A stretch of 55,093 nt of DNA, taken from NCBI GenBank assembly GCA_902492185.1, contig CABUKY010000002.1:1-55093 (forward strand), given 5' to 3'. Both the position numbers and the translations under genes were made by a program. This document shows positions 32,665 to 41,115 of the stretch, piece after piece; position 1 is the stretch's first letter, and each line of letters starts with the position of its first letter. Source of the DNA: an uncultured Collinsella sp. Its GTDB lineage: Bacteria > Actinomycetota > Coriobacteriia > Coriobacteriales > Coriobacteriaceae. The notes beneath the pieces were generated by a model. It did not search any database. It worked only from the letters and a program-made list of their open reading frames with translations, and was not told where the DNA came from.

Positions 32665-34056
32665 ATGGCAGGTAAAAAGTTCTCCCTGATCGAGGTCATC
32701 CTTTCGGTTATCTGCGTCGTGTTTACCATCGAGGCGGCCGCTCCGGCATCTGCCATGGGTAACGTGCAGTTCTTCTGGTGGATCTTCCTCATTATTACGT
32801 TTTTGCTTCCCTATGGCCTGGTGGTGGCCGAGCTGGGTACGGCGTTCGATTCCGAGGGCGGTCTGTACGACTGGGTGCGCTTGGGCCTGGGTGACCGTTG
32901 GGGCGCCCGCTGTTCCTGGTGCTACTGGGTTAACTTTCCGCTGTGGGTGGCAAGTATCGCCTGCATGTTTCCCAGTGTTATCAATGCGGTATGGGGCATC
33001 GAGTTTTCGCTCGGGGTTCGAATTGCCATCGAGCTTGCTTTTGTGTGGGGCGTCACCGTCATGGCGATGCAGCCGGTTGCCGAGGCCGATTGGGTCATGG
33101 ATGGCGGCGCTGTCATCAAAGTACTCATTACCGCTGTGGTAGGAATCGTCGGCATCTGGTTTGCTTGCAATAACGGCTTTGCCAACGATATGTCGTTTAA
33201 GACCTTCATTCCAGACTTGGGCGACACCAATTCGTTGACGTACCTATCGATCATCCTATTCAACTTTATGGGCTTCGAAGTAGTCGCGACCTTTGCCAGC
33301 ACGATGAAAAACCCGTCGCGCGATATCCCCAAAGCGGTTATCGCCGGTGGCGTGACCATTGCGGCAATCTATATCATTTGCGGCATCGGCATTGGAGCCG
33401 CGGTTCCCACTGAGCAGCTTTCGCTCGATTCGGGCATTGTGGACGCAGTCGCAGCTATAGTGGGGCGCACCCACTCGCTAACGATGATTGTTGGCGTGGC
33501 CTTTTTGGCGACGCTGTTCGCCAACATGATCTGCTGGAGCTTTGGCGTCAACAACGTGGCGAGCTATGCCGCGCGTCATGGCAATATGCCGCGTCCCTTT
33601 GCGCTGGTGTCCAAGAAGACCGGTATGCCCAACGGCTCGGCGCTCATTAACGGTTGTTTTGCCAGCCTGGTGCTACTGCTCCAGATCCCGCTGGGCGAGG
33701 GTTCCGACGTCTTTTGGGTTTTCTTCTCGATGAACGTCGTCTTTTTGCTTATGAGCTATATCCCGATGTTCCCGGCGTTTTGGCGTCTGCGCAAATACGA
33801 CGGTCGCCCGCGTGTGTTCCGTGCGCCCTTCGAGGGCAAGGTACTCGCGGTGGCGCTCGCGATTCCCGTGGTAGAGCTCGTGCTTTCGATTATCGCTACG
33901 ATTGTGCCGCTCAACAGTTCACCCGCCGAGATGACAAAGTTGCCGATCCTCGTGGGCGTGGTGATCGGCGTGTTGCTGGGCGAGGTTTCGCGCCTCATAT
34001 CGCGCCGCGGCCGCAGTGTCGATAATCCCGGCATTGGCGTGTGTAGAAAACGCTAA
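32665..34056 (+). CDS. APC-family amino acid/amine exchanger 2
   Basis: 463-residue paralog of the exchanger at 29151, with the same opening (FSLIEVILSVICVVFTIEAA, MGNVQFFWWIFLIITFLLPY) and EGGLYDWVRLGLGDRWGARC. About 12 membrane helices are visible. The start follows GGGGGAGTGTGCC. Codon use is less GC-biased at third positions than in copy 1 (for example more TTT, GTA and CGT), consistent with lower expression or separate history. It probably carries agmatine, putrescine or a related amine, but no sequence feature decides which. Confidence 0.85.
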   Translation: MAGKKFSLIEVILSVICVVFTIEAAAPASAMGNVQFFWWIFLIITFLLPYGLVVAELGTAFDSEGGLYDWVRLGLGDRWGARCSWCYWVNFPLWVASIACMFPSVINAVWGIEFSLGVRIAIELAFVWGVTVMAMQPVAEADWVMDGGAVIKVLITAVVGIVGIWFACNNGFANDMSFKTFIPDLGDTNSLTYLSIILFNFMGFEVVATFASTMKNPSRDIPKAVIAGGVTIAAIYIICGIGIGAAVPTEQLSLDSGIVDAVAAIVGRTHSLTMIVGVAFLATLFANMICWSFGVNNVASYAARHGNMPRPFALVSKKTGMPNGSALINGCFASLVLLLQIPLGEGSDVFWVFFSMNVVFLLMSYIPMFPAFWRLRKYDGRPRVFRAPFEGKVLAVALAIPVVELVLSIIATIVPLNSSPAEMTKLPILVGVVIGVLLGEVSRLISRRGRSVDNPGIGVCRKR

Positions 34057-34155
34057 CCGTGAGGGGCTTTGTCCACCGGCACGGGACTAAAACCAGGGTT
34101 GCTTCCAAGTTAACAAATCGCTGCGAGGATTACTGCGGCAATCGTGAAGGTTATG

Positions 34156-34347
34156 CTAACGGTTGCGCTGGTCAAATGAAGAGGAGAGCTTGGGCGCAAA
34201 GTAGGGGACGTGTCCCAGGTAAGGGCAGCTGTCGTTGCGCTCATCAACGATGCAAGGAACGTCATCGTAGGTCATGGTCGAACCGATTTTGGCGATGGCC
34301 TTGGCGGCAGGCGCGACAATAATCTTGAGCGGTGCAATCGGCGCCAT
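34156..34347 (-). CDS. Small conserved-looking protein of 63 residues
   Basis: Not recognised. The ribosome site AAAGGAG lies five bases before ATG 34347, among the best in the window, and the product has a non-random look (MAPIAPLKIIVAPAAKAIAK, then GSTMTYDDVPCIVDERNDSC and PYLGHVPYF). It has two cysteines and no membrane segment. It is divergent from the LuxR gene at 34437 with only 89 bp between, so the two may share control. It could also be the 5' remnant of a longer gene. Confidence 0.6.
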   Translation of the reverse strand: MAPIAPLKIIVAPAAKAIAKIGSTMTYDDVPCIVDERNDSCPYLGHVPYFAPKLSSSFDQRNR

Positions 34348-34436
34348 GGCATCTCCTTTCGATCTTGGTATTCGTCGATGTTTCTAACATAACCGTAATG
34401 CGGAATCAAGCTGGTTGTGCGCGGAATGAGGGTAGT

Positions 34437-35429
34437 ATGAGCTTCGCATTCTTTATCTACACGATTCTTGTCATGGGCGTTGGATTGGTGACGGCATCAA
34501 CTGCACTCGTAATATGGCTCATGACTCGTCGACGCGATTGTCTGGTGGCGGCCGCGGGCTTCCTTCTCTATATCTTCGATATGTCGGTGATTTTCTTTGA
34601 TGAGTACAACCGGCTCAAATATGACTATGTGGTGACGTTTAATGAGCCGCTTCAACATCCGTTACTGCGCTGCACGCTGGGCGTGGCGATTCTTGCGTGC
34701 GCATGGCTTTGGGTAACGTTTCGCTTACACGATGAGGTGACCGTTAAGCGCGTTGCCGCATATGTCGTACCGATCGCCGTGCTTCAGCTTGCTCTGGTAC
34801 CTCGTACTGGCTTTGCGAGCCAGGTTCAGCAATATCTTTTTTGGCTTGCGCGCGATTTGGGAATGGCATTCTGCTTGGTATATGTTTACGCCCGCTATCG
34901 CAAGACGGAGAATAGAGCTGAGCGGCTCGATCTTGAGCGCTCTCGGACGTTCTTTCGCATAGCCTGCGTGCTTACCGTGATGGTGGTTATCGAGGATACC
35001 TATATGATCCTATTCTGCACGCCTGACGTTGACAACGTGATAGTGAGCGCCTTTTTATGGTATCTGGGCGAGCGGAATATCTCAGAGAATTTATTGTTTG
35101 TGGCTGCAGCCGTTCAGCTATTTAAACAGTTCAGCCATATTTTACGTGTGTTCTCGCGTCACCCTCGTGCCGATGAAGAGGTAGCGACAGAGCGCCGTGA
35201 TGCACGGGAGGACCTTGTCTCGCGTGTTGTGATTTTCTCGGACGAGCATGGGCTTTCAAAGCGCGAACAGGAAGTGCTTACACTCGTATTGCGTGGACTC
35301 GATGTCCAAAATATTGCTAATGAACTTGTGATTAGCCCGGGTACCGTCAAGGCTCACCTGCATCGCATCTATGTAAAGAGCGAAGTCAAGGCGCGTGACG
35401 ACTTGATTGAGACATTCTGGCGCTCGTAA
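34437..35429 (+). CDS. LuxR-family regulator with N-terminal membrane domain
   Basis: 330-residue protein. Residues 1-230 contain about seven membrane helices (starting MSFAFFIYTILVMGVGLVTA) and the segment YLGERNISENLLFV that is shared with the frameshifted relative at 26649-27613. A linker of charged residues (about 240-265) leads to the LuxR HTH: LSKREQEVLTLVLRGLDVQN followed by SPGTVKAHLHRIYVKSEVKA. This architecture, a membrane sensor joined directly to a DNA-binding head, is expanded in Coriobacteriia. ATG 34437 follows GAGGG. Its targets are probably the amidohydrolase/MATE genes downstream or the exchanger upstream. Confidence 0.88.
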   Translation: MSFAFFIYTILVMGVGLVTASTALVIWLMTRRRDCLVAAAGFLLYIFDMSVIFFDEYNRLKYDYVVTFNEPLQHPLLRCTLGVAILACAWLWVTFRLHDEVTVKRVAAYVVPIAVLQLALVPRTGFASQVQQYLFWLARDLGMAFCLVYVYARYRKTENRAERLDLERSRTFFRIACVLTVMVVIEDTYMILFCTPDVDNVIVSAFLWYLGERNISENLLFVAAAVQLFKQFSHILRVFSRHPRADEEVATERRDAREDLVSRVVIFSDEHGLSKREQEVLTLVLRGLDVQNIANELVISPGTVKAHLHRIYVKSEVKARDDLIETFWRS

Positions 35430-35579
35430 GGCTGGAGAGGATCGGCTGACGGCATATCGCAGACTGCTCGGCGTAAAGAAGCGACAATAAACTTAGACAA
35501 TAAAATACCTGTTCAGACGTGTAAACCTGCTTAATCCGTCCGTTCGCTTGACTCCATCTTGGCAGCTCATGCAAAAGGT

Positions 35580-35626
35580 GCGTCAATGGGTGTTGACGCG
35601 GGGCGTAGGGCGCTGGACAGACGCCC
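35580..35626 (+). promoter_or_regulatory. Hairpins in the leader of the amidohydrolase gene
   Basis: GCGTCAA/TTGACGC (35580-35599) and GGGCGT/ACGCCC (35601-35626) lie in the 306-bp gap between the LuxR and amidohydrolase genes. A third short pair, TTGCC...GGCA, follows. No gene is seen in this gap. Confidence 0.4.
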
Positions 35627-35735
35627 AATTGCCTGTAGGCACGTGTCACGAGGGGGCGGCAAATGCTCCCTCACCGATTGGGCGCGCCGTACCGTGGCGC
35701 TTATCCATTGTCCTGTAACGTCTGAGGAGGCTCAT

Positions 35736-37364
35736 ATGGACAAAGCGGATTTAGTCATCAAAAGTAATGCTGTGTTCACTGGTGACGGGCTGGCACCGTT
35801 CAAGGGCGGCGTTGCCATCGCGGGTGACAGAATTGTTGCGTGCGGCGAAGATAAGTACCTCGACGCTTTTATCGGGTCCGATACCGAGGTGCGCGACTAT
35901 GGCGATAAACTCGTCATGCCAGGCATTATCGACTCACACACTCACTATGCCCAGGGCGCCTTTTTGTCCGATCCCGATTTCGCCGTCAATCTCATCGATT
36001 GCACAAGCTTCGAGCAGTGTATGGAACGCGTGCAGGTGTTTGCCAAAGACCACCCGAACAACGAGTGGATCGTGGGCTGTCAGATTATCCAGTTCCAGTG
36101 GGATGTGCCCGAGATGCCTACGGCGGCGATGATCGATGAGTACATTTCGGACCGTCCGGTCTTTTTACAGCAGGTTGACATGCACACGTTTAGCGCCAAC
36201 ACCTGTGCAATCGAGAAAATCGGCATTACTGCTGAAACGCCAGACCCATCAGGCGGCAAGATTCTTAAGGATGAAGCTGGCAACCCCACTGGGGTCTTCT
36301 CGAACAACGCGGGAGCCCTTTTAATGGATGAGGTATACAATCCTGCACCCGAGGTGGCTAGTGCTTCCTTTTCCAAGACCGCGCATCGCGCCAACGCTCT
36401 CGGTATTACGACAGTCGGCATGGTTAACCCCACTTTTGTGAGCATGGATAACCCCTATAAATTCCTTGCGGAACTCAACCGCAAGGGCGAGCATCCGTTG
36501 CGCGTGTTCATGTACACAGACCTTTTTGAGAACGAGGCCATGACGCTCGAGGAGATTCGGGCGAAATACGACTTCCCGGGCACGCAAGTCGAGTGGCATG
36601 GCTTTAAGCAGTTCATTGACGGCGTGTGTTCCGATCATACTGCTTGGATGCTCGAGCCCTATGCTAATGCTCCCGAGACCTGTGGCGAGCCGGCTGAGGA
36701 TCCAGAGCGCGTGCGCAAAGCCATCCTTAAAGCGCTTGAGTGGGGTGTCGACACGCGCATCCATGCCATAGGCGATCGTTCCGTGCGCTTTATCCTGGAC
36801 TGCTTCGAGGAGGGTGAGAAGCGTTACGGTCTTATGGGCTGTCGTCACTCCATGGAGCACAACGAGACTGTTCAACCTGAGGATTTGCCGCGCTATGCGG
36901 AACTCGGCGTCTGTCCGGCCATGCAGCCGTGGCATATGCTGCTTGATATGGCCGACTTGGCAAAGGACGACGCCGTTGGCCCCGAGCGCGCGGCGCTCTC
37001 GTGGCCAATTCATAGCCTGCTTGCGAGCGGTGCCTGCGTGCATTTGGGCTCCGACTTCCCGGTTGTGGGGCTTGAGCCTATGGAGGAAGTCTATGGCGCG
37101 GTCTATCGCATGCTCGAGGACGGATCTAATCCTGAGGGTTGGTTCCCCGAGGAGCGAATCACCATGGCCGAGGCCCTGCGCGCATACACCTACGGCGCTG
37201 CCTACGCTATGCATGCTGAGGACCGCATCGGCACACTCGCCTGCGGCAAGCAAGCCGACATCTGCGTACTCGACCGCAATCTCTTTACCTGCGAGCCGGC
37301 AGAGGTTCTCGGCGCCACGGCTGAGCTTACGGTGATCGCCGGTAAGGTCGTCTACGAGAAATAG
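35736..37364 (+). CDS. Amidohydrolase-family protein (YtcJ-like)
   Basis: 542-residue metal-dependent hydrolase of the amidohydrolase_3 type. A small beta-sandwich start (DLVIKSNAVFTGDGLAPF) precedes the TIM barrel with the metal pair HxH in IDSHTHYAQGAF, then HAIGDRSVRFILD, MEHNETV and the terminal metal Asp in LGSDFPVVG. Members hydrolyse N-acyl, amide or related bonds; the substrate is not predictable. ATG 35736 follows GAGGAGG; the frame is open to 35559 without a start signal. It is followed by a MATE transporter after 39 bp, suggesting that its product or substrate is moved by that protein. Confidence 0.88.
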   Translation: MDKADLVIKSNAVFTGDGLAPFKGGVAIAGDRIVACGEDKYLDAFIGSDTEVRDYGDKLVMPGIIDSHTHYAQGAFLSDPDFAVNLIDCTSFEQCMERVQVFAKDHPNNEWIVGCQIIQFQWDVPEMPTAAMIDEYISDRPVFLQQVDMHTFSANTCAIEKIGITAETPDPSGGKILKDEAGNPTGVFSNNAGALLMDEVYNPAPEVASASFSKTAHRANALGITTVGMVNPTFVSMDNPYKFLAELNRKGEHPLRVFMYTDLFENEAMTLEEIRAKYDFPGTQVEWHGFKQFIDGVCSDHTAWMLEPYANAPETCGEPAEDPERVRKAILKALEWGVDTRIHAIGDRSVRFILDCFEEGEKRYGLMGCRHSMEHNETVQPEDLPRYAELGVCPAMQPWHMLLDMADLAKDDAVGPERAALSWPIHSLLASGACVHLGSDFPVVGLEPMEEVYGAVYRMLEDGSNPEGWFPEERITMAEALRAYTYGAAYAMHAEDRIGTLACGKQADICVLDRNLFTCEPAEVLGATAELTVIAGKVVYEK

Positions 37365-37403
37365 CCCCACAGTCTTTCAATCTCTCAAGGAAAGGGGAGA
37401 ACC

Positions 37404-38786
37404 ATGGCAGAAGAAACAACCGCTGTCGTTGGGGAGGAGCATGAGCTCGCCTCAAAGCCGATTCCAGAACTCGTGCGCCGCTACACAATTGTGACCGGTC
37501 AGGGCATGCTCGCGCAGATCATTATGGTCGTGCTCGAGGGTCTCGTGATGGGCTGGGGCCTGGGCTCTCACGGTCTTGCTTGCGTCTCGATCATCATGTC
37601 TGTCGAGTATATCAATCTGGCCTTCGGCAATCTCTTCGGTACGGGCGTGCCGGCCGTCGTGGGCAATCTGCTCGGCGCCGGAGACATCAAGGGGGCGAGT
37701 AAGGCATTTAGTCAGGGTTTCTGGCTCACGACGATTGTTTCGGTCCTTCTCGCCGTCGTGATGGCAGTCTTCACCGAGCCCATCTGTGCATTCTTTGGCG
37801 CAACGCCCGATATCATGGCTGACACGGTCGCCGGCGTGCGCACGTTCGCCGTGCTATTGCCGCTCACGGTCATCGGCCAGATGGTCACCGCTGTTATGCG
37901 CGTCGATGAGAAGGTCCAGGTCCAGGCAAATCTCATGACCGTATCTGCCATCGTTGCCATTTGCTGGCTTGCGCTCTCGACCTTCGTACTCAAGCTCGGC
38001 GTCATGGGTGCTGGCGTGTACTATGGCCTGTCCATTGGCATCTGGGCCATCGGCATCTTCTGGTATGTTGGCGGCAAGAAATCTCAGCTCCAGATCAACC
38101 TGGCCGACCTCAAACTCGACATGGGTATCTGCGGGCAGATCGTTAAGATCGGCTTCCCGTTCTTCCTGGTCCAGGCTGCGACATTCATCTTCAACACCGT
38201 TGCCAACTCGCTGCTCGGCACGCTTGGCGGTGACATGGGTTCGCTCTACATCGCTGCCTTCGGCGTAATCAACGGCTACATTCTCTACATCACCATGATG
38301 GTTGCCCAGTGCTTCTCCTATGGTCTGCAGCCCATCGCTGCCTTCAATGCCGGTGCCAAGGCCTGGGCTCGACTCAAGGAGACGCTCTCCTGCACACTCA
38401 AGTATCAGATTGTTGTGCTGCTCGTGGTCACTGCCGTCCTGTGGGCCGCAGCCACGCCGGTCTGCGCGTTCTTCGCGGGCTCCGACCCGGCACTTGTCGA
38501 GGTCGCTGCCGGCGCTACACGTATCGTAGTCCTGGCCGTCGCGCTTGGCTACCTCGCCATGACCATGTCCATGTACTATCAGGCGGTCGAAAAGGTCGGC
38601 GTCGCTACGTTCTGCGGCCTGCTCCGTTACGTGATCTGTTCCGTACCGCTCATGTACTTGCTTGGCAGCATGATGGGTGCGCAGGGTATTTGGGTCGCCT
38701 TGGTTGCAGCCGATGCCATTACCGGTCTGGTTTCCATTGCACTTGCTGCAAAGGAGCAAAAGCGCCTGAGTGGGCTCATGGCGTAG
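37404..38786 (+). CDS. MATE-family multidrug/metabolite transporter
   Basis: 460-residue membrane protein with about 12 helices in two homologous halves. It shows NLFGTGVPAVVGNLLGAGDI with GASKAFSQGFWLT in the first half and FNAGAKAWARLKETL in the second, which are family hallmarks. Cation-coupled export of an organic cation or metabolite is expected. The start follows GGAAAGGGGAGAACC. It forms a unit with the amidohydrolase gene and ends at the terminator at 38819. Confidence 0.9.
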   Translation: MAEETTAVVGEEHELASKPIPELVRRYTIVTGQGMLAQIIMVVLEGLVMGWGLGSHGLACVSIIMSVEYINLAFGNLFGTGVPAVVGNLLGAGDIKGASKAFSQGFWLTTIVSVLLAVVMAVFTEPICAFFGATPDIMADTVAGVRTFAVLLPLTVIGQMVTAVMRVDEKVQVQANLMTVSAIVAICWLALSTFVLKLGVMGAGVYYGLSIGIWAIGIFWYVGGKKSQLQINLADLKLDMGICGQIVKIGFPFFLVQAATFIFNTVANSLLGTLGGDMGSLYIAAFGVINGYILYITMMVAQCFSYGLQPIAAFNAGAKAWARLKETLSCTLKYQIVVLLVVTAVLWAAATPVCAFFAGSDPALVEVAAGATRIVVLAVALGYLAMTMSMYYQAVEKVGVATFCGLLRYVICSVPLMYLLGSMMGAQGIWVALVAADAITGLVSIALAAKEQKRLSGLMA

Positions 38787-38818
38787 TCTAGGGCCGCTCC
38801 TCGTTCAACGGCGAAACC

Positions 38819-38855
38819 AAAGGGCGTTCTCCACATGGAGGGCGCCCTTTTTTAT
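38819..38855 (+). terminator. Terminator after the MATE gene
   Basis: AAAGGGCG (38819-38826) pairs with CGCCCTTT (38843-38850), with an inner CTCC/GGAG pair and a following TTTAT. Confidence 0.85.
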
Positions 38856-39655
38856 CGCGGGATGTTTTGCGTGGCAGTCATGAGGCCCAGGCGGTTGCTG
38901 ACGCCGAGCTTGCGATAGATGGCGTTGACGTGCTTCTTGACGGTTGACTCGCTTATGAATAGCTCGTTTGCCATCTGTTTGTTCGTTTTGCCGTCGAGCA
39001 TGAGCCGCATGACTTCGGCTTCGCGCGGTTGGATATTGTGTTCTGCAATGAAAGCATTCAGCTGGTTTGTGTCTTCTGTCTGGGTGAGTTTAATGCCCCG
39101 AGGATAGAGGTTGGCGAGCGCGAGGCTCGCGTGCCGAGCGACTTCGAGCAGGATTGCGAGCTCGGTGTCGGTGAAGTCTCCGGCCGTGCGTTCGCGAAAC
39201 AGGGTGATGCTTCCCAGCGGGCTGTCGTTGTGCGCGAGCGTGGCCGTACAGCCAAAGTAGACGCCCTGCGGTTCCATCCATTTGCGATAGATGGGCGTGG
39301 CATCGCGTCGCTCGACGTCGACGAGGTCGAGGTCGCGGTAGACACCGACCTTATGTAGGTCAAAACACCATGTTGTATAGTCCATCGCGGCGTAGCGGTT
39401 GTAGTAGTCGCTCAGTGCGCGGTCGTCCATTCCGCTGCTTACGGGGTGGACGTAGCGTGGGACATCGCTGCCCGCCGCCTCGATCAGGTCGAACATGGCG
39501 ATCCGATGGGGCACGAGTCCTGTCGTTCCCTCGAGTGTCTCCTTTTGCAGCTTATCAACACCGTGTGATGCGTGGATTGCAAGCGCGAGCTCGTTGAGAG
39601 CGGTCCAGGTCGTACTGTCCAGCTCAATAGTCTGCTGTTTATTGCATGGGGGCAT
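38852..39655 (-). CDS. LuxR-family regulator with GAF-like sensor
   Basis: 267-residue soluble regulator. The N-terminal half (about residues 20-185) resembles an autoinducer/GAF-like sensor: LASEL-type helix ALNELALAIHASHGVDKL, GTTGLVPHRIAMFDLI, FGCTATLAHNDSPLGSITLF and FTDTELAILLEVARHASLAL. The C-terminal LuxR HTH is IQPREAEVMRLMLDGKTNKQ with SESTVKKHVNAIYRKLGV. ATG 39655 follows AAAGGACGCCCT. It is divergent from aguA-2 by 178 bp, so control of that gene is the natural inference. It differs from the membrane LuxR proteins of the window by lacking hydrophobic segments. Confidence 0.88.
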   Translation of the reverse strand: MPPCNKQQTIELDSTTWTALNELALAIHASHGVDKLQKETLEGTTGLVPHRIAMFDLIEAAGSDVPRYVHPVSSGMDDRALSDYYNRYAAMDYTTWCFDLHKVGVYRDLDLVDVERRDATPIYRKWMEPQGVYFGCTATLAHNDSPLGSITLFRERTAGDFTDTELAILLEVARHASLALANLYPRGIKLTQTEDTNQLNAFIAEHNIQPREAEVMRLMLDGKTNKQMANELFISESTVKKHVNAIYRKLGVSNRLGLMTATQNIPR

Positions 39656-39772
39656 AGGGCGTCCTTTCCATTGTGGAACCCAGTATGTCATGTTCTCGGC
39701 CAGAATAGAACTTTAGGTCAGCGAATGGTATACCGGCGGTCGCTGAAAGGGGCTCGAGGGACCATTGAGAAC

Positions 39773-39820
39773 ATCTCGGTGCGGCCGCATCATGGTCTCG
39801 TCAAACAAAAGCACCGAGAT
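39773..39820 (+). promoter_or_regulatory. Leader hairpin immediately before aguA-2
   Basis: ATCTCGGTGC (39773-39782) and GCACCGAGAT (39811-39820) form a 10-bp stem ending four bases before the AAGGAG ribosome site. A second pair TCAGCGA/TCGCTGA lies at 39718-39744. The position suggests translational or attenuation control. Confidence 0.5.
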
Positions 39821-39833
39821 CAAGGAGCTTGAA

Positions 39834-40955
39834 ATGAAGACTATCTACGAGAGTGAATCTACGCCTAAGAAGGACGGGTTCTATATGCCCGGCGAGTATG
39901 AGGAGCAGGAGCGCACTTGGATTCTGTGGCCGCACCGCTCCGACGTGTGGCGCTGCGGTGCCAAGCCGGCGCAGAAGGTCTTCACCGAGATCATCAAGAC
40001 CGTTGCACGCTTTCAGCCCATCACTGTGGGCGTCAACACCGAAGACTTCCCCGCGGTGTGTGAGATCTTCGACGGTGTTGAGAACGTGCGCGTTATCCAC
40101 ATGGAGTACAACGACAGCTGGATTCGCGACCCTGGCCCGGCGTTCCTCGTTAATGACAATGGTGAGGTTGCCCTTTCGCACTTCCACTTTAATGCTTACG
40201 GCGGTTTCATTGACGGCCTGTACTTCCCGTGGGACAAGGACGCTTCCATTGGCCTGCAGGTGGCACAGCTTGAGCAGGTTAACCGTTATCGTCCCGAGGA
40301 TTACATCCTCGAGGGCGGCTCGTTCAACTGTGATGGTCAAGGCACCGTCGTGACCACTGAGATGTGTCTGCTCAACGAGGACCGCAACCCGCAGTACACC
40401 AAGGAGCAGATTGAGGAGAAGCTCTCTGAGTACCTCGGTATCGAGAGGGTTATCTGGATCAAGGACGGTATCGATCCGTACGAAACGAACGGTCATGTGG
40501 ATGACGTCGCATGCTTCAGTGCGCCCGGCGAAGTCTGCTGCATGTGGACCGATGATCCCAACCATAAGTTCTACAAGGAGTGCCAGGAGGCGTATAAGAC
40601 GCTTTCCGAGACGACGGATGCCCGTGGCCGCAAACTCAAGGTCCACAAGGTAATCATGCCTGCGACTTCGGTATATATGACCGAAGAGGAGGCCAGCACG
40701 ATCGATCCCGTCGAGGGCGTGCTGCCACGTACCCCCGAGGACGCCTTCGAGCCGAGTTATCTCAACTTCCTGCCCATCAACGGTGCGGTGCTCGTACCGC
40801 AGTTCGGTGACCCCAACGACGCCCAGGCGCTCAAGGATATCCAAGCTGCTTATCCGGACCGCGAAGTCATCGGCATCATGACCCGTGAAGTCATCTACGG
40901 CGGCGGCAACATCCACTGCATCACCCAGCAGCAGCCCAAGGCGCGCTGTAAATAG
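39834..40955 (+). CDS. aguA: Agmatine deiminase 2
   Basis: 373-residue second agmatine deiminase, shorter than copy 1 because it lacks insertions in the middle and C-terminal third. It keeps RTWILWPHRSDVWRCGAKPA, NDSWIRDPGPAFLVND, HFHFNAYGGFIDGLYFPWD, YILEGGSFNCDGQGT, TNGHVDDVACF and the nucleophile Cys362 in GGGNIHCITQQQ. The PGP after IRD, rather than TAA in copy 1, is the more common form in the family. The start is after AAGGAGCTTGAA. It stands alone with a terminator at 40994. Sequence divergence from copy 1 suggests different regulation or a related guanidino substrate. Confidence 0.94.
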   Translation: MKTIYESESTPKKDGFYMPGEYEEQERTWILWPHRSDVWRCGAKPAQKVFTEIIKTVARFQPITVGVNTEDFPAVCEIFDGVENVRVIHMEYNDSWIRDPGPAFLVNDNGEVALSHFHFNAYGGFIDGLYFPWDKDASIGLQVAQLEQVNRYRPEDYILEGGSFNCDGQGTVVTTEMCLLNEDRNPQYTKEQIEEKLSEYLGIERVIWIKDGIDPYETNGHVDDVACFSAPGEVCCMWTDDPNHKFYKECQEAYKTLSETTDARGRKLKVHKVIMPATSVYMTEEEASTIDPVEGVLPRTPEDAFEPSYLNFLPINGAVLVPQFGDPNDAQALKDIQAAYPDREVIGIMTREVIYGGGNIHCITQQQPKARCK

Positions 40956-40993
40956 TAGCCCCATGATAAACAGTGTTTGATTGTCCGCACGCG

Positions 40994-41029
40994 AAAGTCC
41001 GCCGACTTCAATGGTCGGCGGACTTTTTG
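40994..41029 (+). terminator. Terminator after aguA-2
   Basis: AAAGTCCGCCGAC (40994-41006) pairs with GTCGGCGGACTTT (41014-41026), followed by TTG. Confidence 0.9.
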
Positions 41030-41115
41030 TGCGGTGGTTTCAGCTGAACGGCGGGATGGGCGGCTTGGGTGTGCGGGCTCACAATCTGGGAAAACCAAAC
41101 AGATTGGGGGCTTAT

